Below are positions 54,899-62,862 of a stretch of 64,000 nt of DNA, one piece after another. The stretch is from positions 1,364,001 through 1,428,000 of the forward strand of contig NZ_LT605205.1 in the NCBI RefSeq assembly GCF_900095135.1, in the 5' to 3' direction. The notes under the pieces were generated by a model, which was not told the DNA's origin, did no database searches, and saw only the letters and a program-made list of their open reading frames with translations. The DNA is from Proteiniphilum saccharofermentans. Lineage in GTDB: Bacteria > Bacteroidota > Bacteroidia > Bacteroidales > Dysgonomonadaceae. The first letter of the stretch is position 1. Each line of letters begins with the position of its first letter. The position numbers were made by a program, and so were the translations under genes.

Positions 54899-54926
54899 AA
54901 TTGGTAATTGGTAATTGGTAATTGGT
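54899..54926. repeat. Heptanucleotide repeat AATTGGT, four units
   Basis: Four perfect tandem AATTGGT units are followed by imperfect ones up to about 54938, just after the end of the minus-strand permease gene. The same heptamer in inverted form (AATTACC) occurs at 62773-62800. Confidence 0.8.
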
Positions 54927-54939
54927 TTTGGTAATTGGA

Positions 54940-56067
54940 TCAATTAACCTCGGGTGTATCTCCCTTTCTCTTTTTGGGTTTGGCCGAATCATACATCGGA
55001 ATTTTCACTTTCCTTGCTTTTATGCGTGTAGTGACCCTAGGTTCTGCTTTTGATCCCGGTATATATTCATGACGGTACATGTTAAAGAACAGAATGAAAA
55101 GCGATAACAACAGGGGGCCAAATATAACTCCCCAAAACCCGAACATAGGAATCCCGATAAGTACCCCGAATACGGTGATTAACGGATGGATATCTGCTAA
55201 TTGTTTTTGTAGGAGGAAACGGGCTACATTATCAACACCTCCAATAATGAACAGACCATAGATAAGTAACGCGATACCGTTTACGTAATCGCCGGCTAAC
55301 AGCAGGGTGATTCCTAATGGAACCCAGACAATCATGGTACCTACAATGGGTAGTATAGTGGAGAAAGCGGTAAGAACGGCATATAGAATCGCACTGTCTA
55401 TGCCGAAGAAGAGATAGCCCATATAGGCGAAAAATCCCTGGATAATTGCCAGAAGTGGGATTCCAACGGCATTTGCCTGAATAATCATACGGGTCTCTTC
55501 TGCCAGGATCTGCTTATTCTCTTCCTTGAATGGCAACACTTCCCTGATAGCTGTTTCAAACTCGTTATTGTTGAAAAGCATGTAATACAACACGAAAAGA
55601 ATCACCACTACATTGATCACAAATGAATAAACACTGTTCCCAAGCATTTGCAGAATATTGGATCCGGCTCTCGGTAAAGCAGCCAGATTTTCAGGGGTGA
55701 ATATATTAAAACCAAGCCTTTCTTCCATGGCGTCGACCAATTCGTTAAACTGTCTCAGAATTGCTTCGGGATTGATCGAGATTCCTGAAACCGTATCAAT
55801 TACCAGAAAAGTGAGTCCGGTAAGGGGGATAAGGATGAAGAACAGTACCTCCAACACGATGAGCAATGCACTGATCGACTTTTTGAATTTAAGTTTTTGT
55901 GTGAAAAATTTCTGTTGCCCGTTTACCAGTACATACAAGGTGGCTGCACCCAGGAAACCACTCATATAGGGACGTGTGTGCCTGAAAATGATCAGTCCCA
56001 AAAAGACGAGAAACCCGATAAGGATATATTTATACCGTATTTCTTTTTTTTCTTGCTCTATTGACAT
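54940..56067 (-). CDS. AI-2E family transporter (PerM-like permease)
   Basis: The product has 375 residues. Two or three N-terminal helices are followed by a soluble helical region (about 110-150) and about five C-terminal helices. Family patterns are FVLYYMLFNNNEFETAIREV, ANAVGIPLLAIIQGFFAYMG, LPIVGTMIVWVPLGITLLL and HPLITVFGVLIGIPMFGFWG. These proteins are inner-membrane permeases, a few of which export autoinducer-2 or act as Na+/H+ antiporters. The substrate here is unknown. The tail is rich in Lys and Arg. The next gene upstream on the same strand is DUF2007. Confidence 0.9.
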   Translation of the reverse strand: MSIEQEKKEIRYKYILIGFLVFLGLIIFRHTRPYMSGFLGAATLYVLVNGQQKFFTQKLKFKKSISALLIVLEVLFFILIPLTGLTFLVIDTVSGISINPEAILRQFNELVDAMEERLGFNIFTPENLAALPRAGSNILQMLGNSVYSFVINVVVILFVLYYMLFNNNEFETAIREVLPFKEENKQILAEETRMIIQANAVGIPLLAIIQGFFAYMGYLFFGIDSAILYAVLTAFSTILPIVGTMIVWVPLGITLLLAGDYVNGIALLIYGLFIIGGVDNVARFLLQKQLADIHPLITVFGVLIGIPMFGFWGVIFGPLLLSLFILFFNMYRHEYIPGSKAEPRVTTRIKARKVKIPMYDSAKPKKRKGDTPEVN

Positions 56068-56147
56068 GGGAAATTTTATGAAGTATATATAATTGTATTA
56101 TTCAATCCTGGAAACACTGAACCCTTTGAGATGAGGATTACGGAAAG

Positions 56148-56378
56148 TTATACAAAATCTTCCGGTTTTGCAAATCCACCTTCGATCAAAGCTTCTTTTG
56201 CGCTTTCATAATCGGAGCTTTTCACCTGCATCTCTATATCTCCGAGAGGATATGTCAATCTGTTGAGTGTGAGGTTTTTCATATAGATTTCAATCCCTCT
56301 CATTTCCATGAATGTCTGTACGATGGGTACATCGGAAGCAAAAGTGAATGTTTTCACCGTAATAAAATGTTCCTCCAT
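56148..56378 (-). CDS. Small DUF2007-type protein
   Basis: The product has 76 residues from the ATG at 56378 (MEEHFITVKTFTFASDVPIV). A much longer in-frame start at 56555 would add 59 residues of low-complexity leader and is rejected. The pattern of strands and EIYMKNLTLNRLTYPLGDIE followed by VKSSDYESAKEALIEGG fits DUF2007 (putative prokaryotic signal-transducing protein), which has a PII-like ferredoxin fold. The function is unknown. It may be co-transcribed with the permease 80 bases downstream. Confidence 0.75.
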   Translation of the reverse strand: MEEHFITVKTFTFASDVPIVQTFMEMRGIEIYMKNLTLNRLTYPLGDIEMQVKSSDYESAKEALIEGGFAKPEDFV

Positions 56379-56450
56379 AGGTGATACTTTAGTGATATGA
56401 TCTTGTTTTTTGATAACGTAAAAGTACGCTTTTTGTTTATCAAAATGGGG

Positions 56451-56478
56451 TTTGTGTGGTTTTTTTGTACTAATTTTG
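56451..56478 (+). promoter_or_regulatory. Possible promoter of the SDR gene
   Basis: TTTG (56451-56454) and TAATTTTG (56471-56478) are 16 bases apart. The start would be near 56485, leaving a leader of about 130 bases that contains TCTTGAT-type heptamers at 56577-56597. Confidence 0.4.
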
Positions 56479-56612
56479 ATGTTATTTATGGAGAGGTTAG
56501 AAATAAGAAGAGTAGGTATGTGAATGGGATGAATGGGATACTTCCAGATTTCCAATCCAACATCCCAAATCCGCAGTCTTGATTCTTGGTGCTGAATCTG
56601 AAATTAAATTTT

Positions 56613-57368
56613 ATGGAAAAAATAGCATTGGTTACTGGGGCAACTTCCGGAATAGGGGAAGCTACAGCCCTTAAGCTTGCCGAAAATGGTTTTGGTGTGA
56701 TAATTACCGGCAGGCGGCAGGAGAGATTGGCTGTATTGAAGAATAAACTCGAAGCGAACGGTTCCCATGTATTGACTCTCTGTTTCGATGTACGTGATGA
56801 AGAGGAAGTAAATACTGCCCTGAAAGGTCTGCCGCCGGAATGGCAAAATATAGGTGTATTGGTGAATAATGCAGGTTTGGCAGCAGGTTTTGAACCGGTG
56901 CAACAGGGAGACAGTGTTGATTGGAACCGGATGATCGATACCAACGTAAAAGGATTGCTCTATGTTACCCGTTTCGTTTCGCAGGGAATGATTGCCCGCA
57001 AAAAAGGCCATATCGTCAACATCGGCTCCATTGCCGGAAAAGAGGTGTATCCCAACGGAAATGTCTATTGTGCCACCAAGCATGCGGTGGATGCATTGAC
57101 CAAAGGGATACGTTTTGATCTTCTCCCTTATAATATAAAAGTGACACAGATCTGCCCCGGCGCCGTGGAAACGGAATTCTCCATCGTGCGTTTTCATGGC
57201 GATAAGAGTCGGGCCGATAAGGTGTATGAGGGTTATGAATGTTTAGTGGCCGATGATATTGCGGAGTGTATATGGTTTGCTGTTTCACGCCCTCCGCATG
57301 TGAATGTCAACGATATGCTGGTGATGCCCACGGCACAGGCTTCTGCTTCTGTTTTTCATAAAATATAA
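56613..57368 (+). CDS. Short-chain dehydrogenase/reductase, YdfG-like
   Basis: The product has 251 residues from the ATG at 56613 (MEKIALVTGATSGIGEATAL). The NADP-binding TGATSGIG motif is at residues 8-15, with RRQER after the second strand favouring NADP. The NNAG motif occurs at about 89-92 (VLVNNAGLAAG). The catalytic Ser is in IVNIGSIAGKEVYPNGNVY, followed by Y and K in YCATKHAV. The family includes 3-hydroxy acid dehydrogenases such as YdfG, and the sequence ICPGAVETEFS is in that style. The exact substrate is unknown. It is followed by the 63-bp dispersed element before the peptidase gene. Confidence 0.9.
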   Translation: MEKIALVTGATSGIGEATALKLAENGFGVIITGRRQERLAVLKNKLEANGSHVLTLCFDVRDEEEVNTALKGLPPEWQNIGVLVNNAGLAAGFEPVQQGDSVDWNRMIDTNVKGLLYVTRFVSQGMIARKKGHIVNIGSIAGKEVYPNGNVYCATKHAVDALTKGIRFDLLPYNIKVTQICPGAVETEFSIVRFHGDKSRADKVYEGYECLVADDIAECIWFAVSRPPHVNVNDMLVMPTAQASASVFHKI

Positions 57369-57376
57369 TGAAAGCC

Positions 57377-57439
57377 GAGAGAAAAACCAAGCTTGCTTGA
57401 ACTATTCCGAGGCACCTCTGATATTCTACAAATATAAAC
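57377..57439. repeat. 63-bp dispersed intergenic element, copy 2
   Basis: It is the second copy of the stretch at 11322-11384, in the same orientation. Here its minus-strand TATATTTG box has no minus-strand gene to serve, so the box probably moved as part of the element. Confidence 0.65.
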
Positions 57440-57465
57440 TATGATTAATAAAAAACATATGCACC

Positions 57466-59892
57466 ATGAAACGAATTTGTATTATTTTATTTGTTCTGCT
57501 TATGGCACCCCGGTTTGTTGAATCACAGGAAAATATCACCTATCAGGTACCACCGGCCGAAATTCTGGAATTGGTCGATATAGAAAGAGCGCCTTCAGTC
57601 AATATGGACAGCAAAGGCGGGCAGATGCTGTTCCTGTACCGGAATACGTTCAAAACGCTGTCTGACCTGAACCAGCCTGAAGTGAGACTTGCAGGCCTGC
57701 GTATTAACCCCGATGCCAATATATCGAGTACGGTAACCTATTCTAATAATATACGTTATAAAAAAACGAAAGAGAAAGAAGTGAGGCAAATAGAAGGTTT
57801 ACCTTCTGAACCTCTTATTGCATACATATCTTTTTCGCCTGATGAGACAAAGCTTGCATTTACCAATACGGTAGAAAACGGAGTTGAACTATGGATTGCC
57901 GACTTGAAGACCTTGCAGGCGGGAAGAGTGACGGATGCCGTTGTGAATGCTAATGCAGGATTTCCATACAGTTGGTTTAACGATGGTTCCGGATTGCTTG
58001 TCAGGATGCTTCCCGAAAACCGCCCCGAATTGATTGATACCCAAAAGGCTTTACCGGAAGGGCCAATTGTTTCGGTCAGTGATGGGCAGATATCTCAAAA
58101 CCGGACTTATCAGGATTTGCTGAAGAATCCGGTCGATGAGGCCAATTTCGAAACGCTGATGACATCGGAACTCTATAAGGTGGGGTTCGATGGTTCGAAG
58201 ACAAGATGGAAAGAGGCTGGAATGTATATAAGCCAATCCTTTTCCCCTGATGGAAAATATCTTTTGTTGACTACGCTCTCCCGTCCGTTCTCCTATACCG
58301 TCCCTTATTACAGTTTTCCGAATATTGCTGAGATATACACGGCTGATGGGGATTTCTTGATGAAGTTCAACGAACAACCGTTGCTGGAGAATCTGCCGAT
58401 AGGTTTTATGGCTACTCAGCAGGGAAAAAGAAATATCAACTGGCGTGCCGATAAATCTTCGACCCTCTACTGGGCAGAAGCGCTTGATAAAGGTGATCCG
58501 GAAGTGAAAGTCGATTTCCGTGACGAGGTGTTCCAACTCGATGCTCCGTTTACCGGCAGTCCCCGTTCGTTGGTGAAAACTATCAACCGTTATGCCGGTA
58601 TTACCTGGGGTAACGATGAATATGCTATTCTCCGTGATTACTGGTGGAATACGCGAAATCAGAAGATGTATGTTTTCAATCCTTCGGACAACAAGCAGGA
58701 ACCTCGTATCATTGTCGACCGGAACTACCAGAACGTGTATGATGACCCCGGTTATCCGCAAACAGCAAAGAATGCTTTGGGAACCTATACACTGCAAATG
58801 GATGGAAACTCGATCTATTTCTTTGCAGACGGTTTTACTGCTGATGGACAGTTCCCGTTTATAGACGAACTGGATCTGAGAACACTACAAAAGAAACGGA
58901 TCTATCAGTCTGCCTATACCGACAAGGTTGAAGAACTGGTTACGTTTGTCGATAGTAAAAAAGGAATAATTATCACCCGGATCGAGTCACCGACTGAATA
59001 TCCCAATTATTATATCCGTAATATCAGGAATAAACGTGCACCGGAACCGTTGACTGCATTTGAAAATCCGTTCAAGAGCATTGAGAACGTCTATAAGGAG
59101 GTGATCAGTTATAAACGTGAAGACGGGGTCGAGCTTACCGGTACATTGTACTTGCCGGCCGGTTACGACAGGGAGAAAAAGGAAAAACTGCCGATGGTCA
59201 TGTGGGCATATCCCACCGAATATAAAGACCGGAACAGCGCGGGACAAACTACAGCCAACCCCAATTCATTTACTTACTTGTCGTATGGAAATCCTATTTA
59301 CTGGGTGACACGTGGCTATGCGATCCTGGATGATGCGGCCTTTCCTATCGTGGGAGAGGGTGATGATCAACCGAACGACACTTTTGTGGAACAACTGGTT
59401 GCCAATGCCAAAGCGGCGATAGATGCCGTGGATGCGCTGGGATATATAGACCGGGAGCGAGTCGCTGTAGGGGGACATTCCTATGGCGCATTCATGACGG
59501 CGAATCTGTTGACCCATTCTGACCTCTTTGCTGCCGGTATTGCCCGTAGCGGTGCGTACAACCGTACTCTCACGCCATTCGGTTTCCAGGCAGAGGAACG
59601 GAACTACTGGGTGGCTCCTGAAACTTATAACGCCATGTCTCCTTTTATGCATGCCGATAAGATGAAAACACCCCTATTGCTTACCCATGGAGAGAGTGAC
59701 AATAATTCCGGTACGCATACGATGCAGAGTGAGCGCTACTTTCAGGCGTTGAAGAGCTTTGGTGCTCCTGTCCGCCTGGTACTCCTGCCAAAGGAAAGCC
59801 ACGGGTATGCTGCCCGGGAGAATGTACTGCATCTGTTGTGGGAACAGGATCAGTGGCTGGAAAAATATGTGAAAATGAAGGATAAAAAATGA
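57466..59892 (+). CDS. S9 prolyl oligopeptidase family serine peptidase
   Basis: The product has 808 residues. The signal peptide ends near PRFVES (residue about 20). The N-terminal half (about 40-540) is a beta-propeller region (ISFSPDETKLAFTNTVENG, SQSFSPDGKYLLLTTLSRPF). The C-terminal alpha/beta-hydrolase domain has the catalytic Ser672 in GGHSYGAF, Asp745 in HGESDNNSG and His779 in KESHGY. It is probably a periplasmic or secreted exopeptidase of the glutamyl/dipeptidyl peptidase type. It ends 95 bases before the convergent DUF192 gene without a clear terminator between them. Confidence 0.92.
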   Translation: MKRICIILFVLLMAPRFVESQENITYQVPPAEILELVDIERAPSVNMDSKGGQMLFLYRNTFKTLSDLNQPEVRLAGLRINPDANISSTVTYSNNIRYKKTKEKEVRQIEGLPSEPLIAYISFSPDETKLAFTNTVENGVELWIADLKTLQAGRVTDAVVNANAGFPYSWFNDGSGLLVRMLPENRPELIDTQKALPEGPIVSVSDGQISQNRTYQDLLKNPVDEANFETLMTSELYKVGFDGSKTRWKEAGMYISQSFSPDGKYLLLTTLSRPFSYTVPYYSFPNIAEIYTADGDFLMKFNEQPLLENLPIGFMATQQGKRNINWRADKSSTLYWAEALDKGDPEVKVDFRDEVFQLDAPFTGSPRSLVKTINRYAGITWGNDEYAILRDYWWNTRNQKMYVFNPSDNKQEPRIIVDRNYQNVYDDPGYPQTAKNALGTYTLQMDGNSIYFFADGFTADGQFPFIDELDLRTLQKKRIYQSAYTDKVEELVTFVDSKKGIIITRIESPTEYPNYYIRNIRNKRAPEPLTAFENPFKSIENVYKEVISYKREDGVELTGTLYLPAGYDREKKEKLPMVMWAYPTEYKDRNSAGQTTANPNSFTYLSYGNPIYWVTRGYAILDDAAFPIVGEGDDQPNDTFVEQLVANAKAAIDAVDALGYIDRERVAVGGHSYGAFMTANLLTHSDLFAAGIARSGAYNRTLTPFGFQAEERNYWVAPETYNAMSPFMHADKMKTPLLLTHGESDNNSGTHTMQSERYFQALKSFGAPVRLVLLPKESHGYAARENVLHLLWEQDQWLEKYVKMKDKK

Positions 59893-59986
59893 GGGCAACC
59901 AATATCTACATAATTGTTATAGAGTGTATTACAGCCAAACAGAAAAAATATGATTCCGACGGTAAGGAAATGGGGTAGGGAGGGTG

Positions 59987-60517
59987 TTATTTCGGGATAA
60001 CAAATTCTATCCTGTCTCCGATGTTAATACCGTGCCGGTTTGAGAAACCTGCATTTACCTCCACTACATAGATTGCAGGCTTCGTAGATGCATAATTCCA
60101 CTCTTTTAACGGGGTGGTATTGGCGTGGATGGTCACGATCTCTTTATCCCTATTTACAAAAAGGATATCCAATGGGATGTAAGTGTTTTTCATCCAGAAA
60201 CTCTGCATCTCTTCCATACTTTGAATGAACAGCATCCCTGCATTTTCCGGAAGGGTACGCCGGTACATCAATCCGCGTGCCCGTAATTGGTCGTTATCGG
60301 CCACTTCAATATCGATCATTGCCAGTGTGTCGCCATTCTGCGGGCTTGTAAAGAACAGTTCTCCCTGCTTACGGAATGGAATGTCTATTGTTTCGGATTG
60401 CGTTCCTGCCTCGGTCTCTGAGCCGGATTTTTGTGAAAAATAGAGAACCAGACCGGCTATTGCGATCAATATAACTATCAGAGATATATTCCGGTTGCTT
60501 TTTTTCTTTTGTGACAT
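59987..60517 (-). CDS. DUF192 family protein, membrane-anchored
   Basis: The product has 176 residues. A single N-terminal membrane segment spans about 10-28 (ISLIVILIAIAGLVLYFS). The DUF192 domain covers about 45-175, with IDIEVADNDQLRARGLMYR, GMLFIQSMEEMQSFWMKNTY, PLDILFVNRDKEIVTIH and YVVEVNAGFSNRHGINIGDR. The motifs are complete. No role is established. It lies convergent to the peptidase gene. Confidence 0.9.
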   Translation of the reverse strand: MSQKKKSNRNISLIVILIAIAGLVLYFSQKSGSETEAGTQSETIDIPFRKQGELFFTSPQNGDTLAMIDIEVADNDQLRARGLMYRRTLPENAGMLFIQSMEEMQSFWMKNTYIPLDILFVNRDKEIVTIHANTTPLKEWNYASTKPAIYVVEVNAGFSNRHGINIGDRIEFVIPK

Positions 60518-60782
60518 GTTAGTATATTCTTTTTTCTTTTCATTTCATTTGGGATCATCTTCCTGATGTCAGGAAAATGTTATACAATTTCTCTCAGTAA
60601 ATATATACAGATATACTCTGTACAGGTTTTGTCACTTCGAAACCAGTACTGTTAAACCGGTTACTATACATAATAACCAAAGTAAAAGACCATTTTGTCA
60701 TATTCATTCCTCGTTTTAAATATATATGACGAAGGTACGAAAAATAATATAAAACCAAATAGTTTGTAACTAAACGGTGAGA
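60518..60782. other. Intergenic gap before the cobalamin genes
   Basis: These 265 bases are AT-rich, with no ORF, hairpin or promoter box that I can support. The cbiB stop borders it at 60783. Confidence 0.4.
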
Positions 60783-61736
60783 TTATTCAATACAGAAAAA
60801 GAGAAACAGGATAATTATCAACGTCATTGTCAGGGTAACCCGTATATTGATGAAACAGGCCCGTAGCACGTCGGCGTGTGAGAGATCCCGGTCGTTCTCT
60901 CCTATATAGGGTTTTTCTACTAATTTGCCATGATACACGTTTGGACCGCCGAATCGGCAGTTGAGAATTCCGGCCAGCGCCGATTCGGGATAACCGGAGT
61001 TGGGGCTTGAGTGGCATCCGGCGTACTTGCGGATAAAGCGGAATCCACGTCCTGAAGGTGGGAACAGCACCATTAATAAAGCTGTAAGCCGGGCGGGAAT
61101 AAAGTTGGCTGCATCATCGAGGATGCGGGCGGCAAACCATCCGAAATCGCGGTACTTCTCATTTTTATACCCGATCATGGAGTCCATGGTATTTATCATC
61201 TTGTATGCCATCATCAGAGGGATACCGCCGAGTGCATAGAAAAACAGGGGCGCGATTACCCCGTCGCTGAGGTTTTCGGCCAGTGTTTCGAGTGTTGCCG
61301 TGCGGATCTGTTTTGCTGTAAGTTGAGATGTGTCACGTCCCACAATCCAGCCCAGTTGCTTTCGTGCTGCCGGAATATCACCTTTCACAACCAGTATTTC
61401 CACTTTCACCGCTTCGGAGATCAGGCTCCGGTTGCTGACCGCATAAAAAAAGAGAATGGTGTTGATGATAAGCAGGACGGCAGGGTAGGGAGTGAGTATC
61501 CGTTCTAACCCCAATAAAAATAGAAAGACCAATAATACCAATCCTGAAGCGACAAGTACGCCATTCCTCTTTTGATGGTTTCCCCGGTTAAACTGCCGGT
61601 CACACCAGGCAATCATACTGCCAAACAGCCGGATGGGATGTGGCAAACGGTGTGGATCGCCGATAAAAGCATCCAGCAATAACCCGCCCAATAGCGGAAT
61701 TAGAAAATCCTGGTATGTGATAAAGAAATGGTACAA
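60783..61736 (-). CDS. cbiB: Adenosylcobinamide-phosphate synthase CbiB/CobD
   Basis: The product has 317 residues with several membrane helices. The family signature is near the start: LLDAFIGDPHRLPHPIRLFG. AARKQLGWIVGRDTSQLT, TLETLAENLSDGVIAPLFFY and MDSMIGYKNEKYRDFGWFAA are further landmarks. It joins adenosylcobyric acid with (R)-1-amino-2-propanol phosphate in cobalamin assembly. It ends in a hydrophobic helix. It starts 7 bases after the stop of the aminotransferase gene, so both are in the same operon. The order cobQ, aminotransferase, cbiB follows the late steps of corrin-ring decoration. Confidence 0.95.
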   Translation of the reverse strand: MYHFFITYQDFLIPLLGGLLLDAFIGDPHRLPHPIRLFGSMIAWCDRQFNRGNHQKRNGVLVASGLVLLVFLFLLGLERILTPYPAVLLIINTILFFYAVSNRSLISEAVKVEILVVKGDIPAARKQLGWIVGRDTSQLTAKQIRTATLETLAENLSDGVIAPLFFYALGGIPLMMAYKMINTMDSMIGYKNEKYRDFGWFAARILDDAANFIPARLTALLMVLFPPSGRGFRFIRKYAGCHSSPNSGYPESALAGILNCRFGGPNVYHGKLVEKPYIGENDRDLSHADVLRACFINIRVTLTMTLIIILFLFFCIE

Positions 61737-61743
61737 AATAAAA

Positions 61744-62766
61744 TCAATATCTTGTATAGAACAATTTCAATGCTTTAATAAGCTGATGGTTCCACACTTC
61801 GTCCTGTACAGAAATACGAAAATGTTGTGGTGTTAATCCTCTGAAGTTGGCTGCATCGCGGATCAACAGCCCGGATTTGTCGATTAGAAACTGCTTCAAT
61901 TCCGCTGCAGTTCCTTCTGTCATCTTTACCAAAAAGAAATTGGACGGTGAGGCGGTCACTTCGAATTGAGGTAACGCGTTGATTTCTTGTTGTAACCGTG
62001 CTGATTCGGCACATAGTGAAGCGGCATCCGGCAACAGCCTGTTCCGGTTCTCCAGAATAAAACTTCCTGCTTCCAGAGCCAATACATTTACCGACCAGGG
62101 GGGGCGCAATGACCGGATACCATCGATTATCTGTTGGTCGGCAACAATATACCCCAGGCGTAATCCGGGAATGCCAAATGTTTTTGTAAGCGAGTGTACG
62201 ATAATCAGATTCTTGAATCTGCCTTGCAACTCTTTTACCGATTCGTTCCGCGGGCATAGCTCGTCATAAGCTGCATCCACGACAAAACAGGTATGGTGAT
62301 TTTTGCTGCAAAAACGTGAAATAGTATCGTTACTCACAAGCGTTCCGTCGGGATTGTTCGGTACGCCGAACCAGGCCATATCAACTTCAAAGTGGGGGGT
62401 ATCCTGCAATGATCCTATCGGGAGGAACGAAATCTCATGCCGATAAGTGCGACAGGCATCCTCATACTCTGAAAAGGCAGGATAGGGGATTACACTTTTC
62501 CGGTGTTGAAAGAGGTGTGCGAGCAAATAAAACGCCTCTGCAGAACCGTTTGTGACCAATATATTATCGGGAGATACAGCGTGAAAATCTGCCAATTGAG
62601 ATGTTAATTTACGACTGTTTGGATCAGGATAATTGCGGATGGTATCCATATGACTTTTCAGATAATCCGCAATAGTCTCCGATTCGTTCCGGTAAGGAAT
62701 ATTAGAGCTGAAGTCACATCTTATATCCGCATAATCATATATGTCGTTACCATGTCCTGTTTGCAT
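61744..62766 (-). CDS. cobD: CobD-like threonine-phosphate decarboxylase (PLP aminotransferase fold)
   Basis: The product has 340 residues from the ATG at 62766 (MQTGHGNDIYDY). A TTG at 62781 lies within the heptanucleotide repeat and is rejected. It has the class-I/II aminotransferase fold with DFSSNIPYRNESE, NILVTNGSAEAFYLL, VDAAYDELCPRNES, and the PLP lysine K195 in HSLTKTFGIPGLRLGY. It would make aminopropanol phosphate from threonine phosphate for cobalamin. Histidinol-phosphate aminotransferase is the alternative family, but the neighbouring cobalamin genes favour the decarboxylase. The GHGNDIY start is typical of CobD. Confidence 0.87.
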   Translation of the reverse strand: MQTGHGNDIYDYADIRCDFSSNIPYRNESETIADYLKSHMDTIRNYPDPNSRKLTSQLADFHAVSPDNILVTNGSAEAFYLLAHLFQHRKSVIPYPAFSEYEDACRTYRHEISFLPIGSLQDTPHFEVDMAWFGVPNNPDGTLVSNDTISRFCSKNHHTCFVVDAAYDELCPRNESVKELQGRFKNLIIVHSLTKTFGIPGLRLGYIVADQQIIDGIRSLRPPWSVNVLALEAGSFILENRNRLLPDAASLCAESARLQQEINALPQFEVTASPSNFFLVKMTEGTAAELKQFLIDKSGLLIRDAANFRGLTPQHFRISVQDEVWNHQLIKALKLFYTRY

Positions 62767-62772
62767 TCTTTT

Positions 62773-62800
62773 AATTACCAATTACCAATTACCAATTATC
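62773..62800. repeat. Heptanucleotide repeat AATTACC, three and a half units
   Basis: Three perfect AATTACC units and one AATTATC lie between cobQ and the aminotransferase start. They are the inverted form of the AATTGGT array at 54899. Confidence 0.8.
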
Positions 62801-62862
62801 GTGTGCAGCACATTGTCATTTATTGCCAAAGCATTATCCTTCCCGTTTTTCCTACTAACCAC

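Noticed and set aside
58051-58797. Minus-strand open frame of about 250 codons inside the S9 peptidase gene
   Set aside because: It lies fully inside a gene with intact catalytic motifs and its translation has no recognisable pattern.
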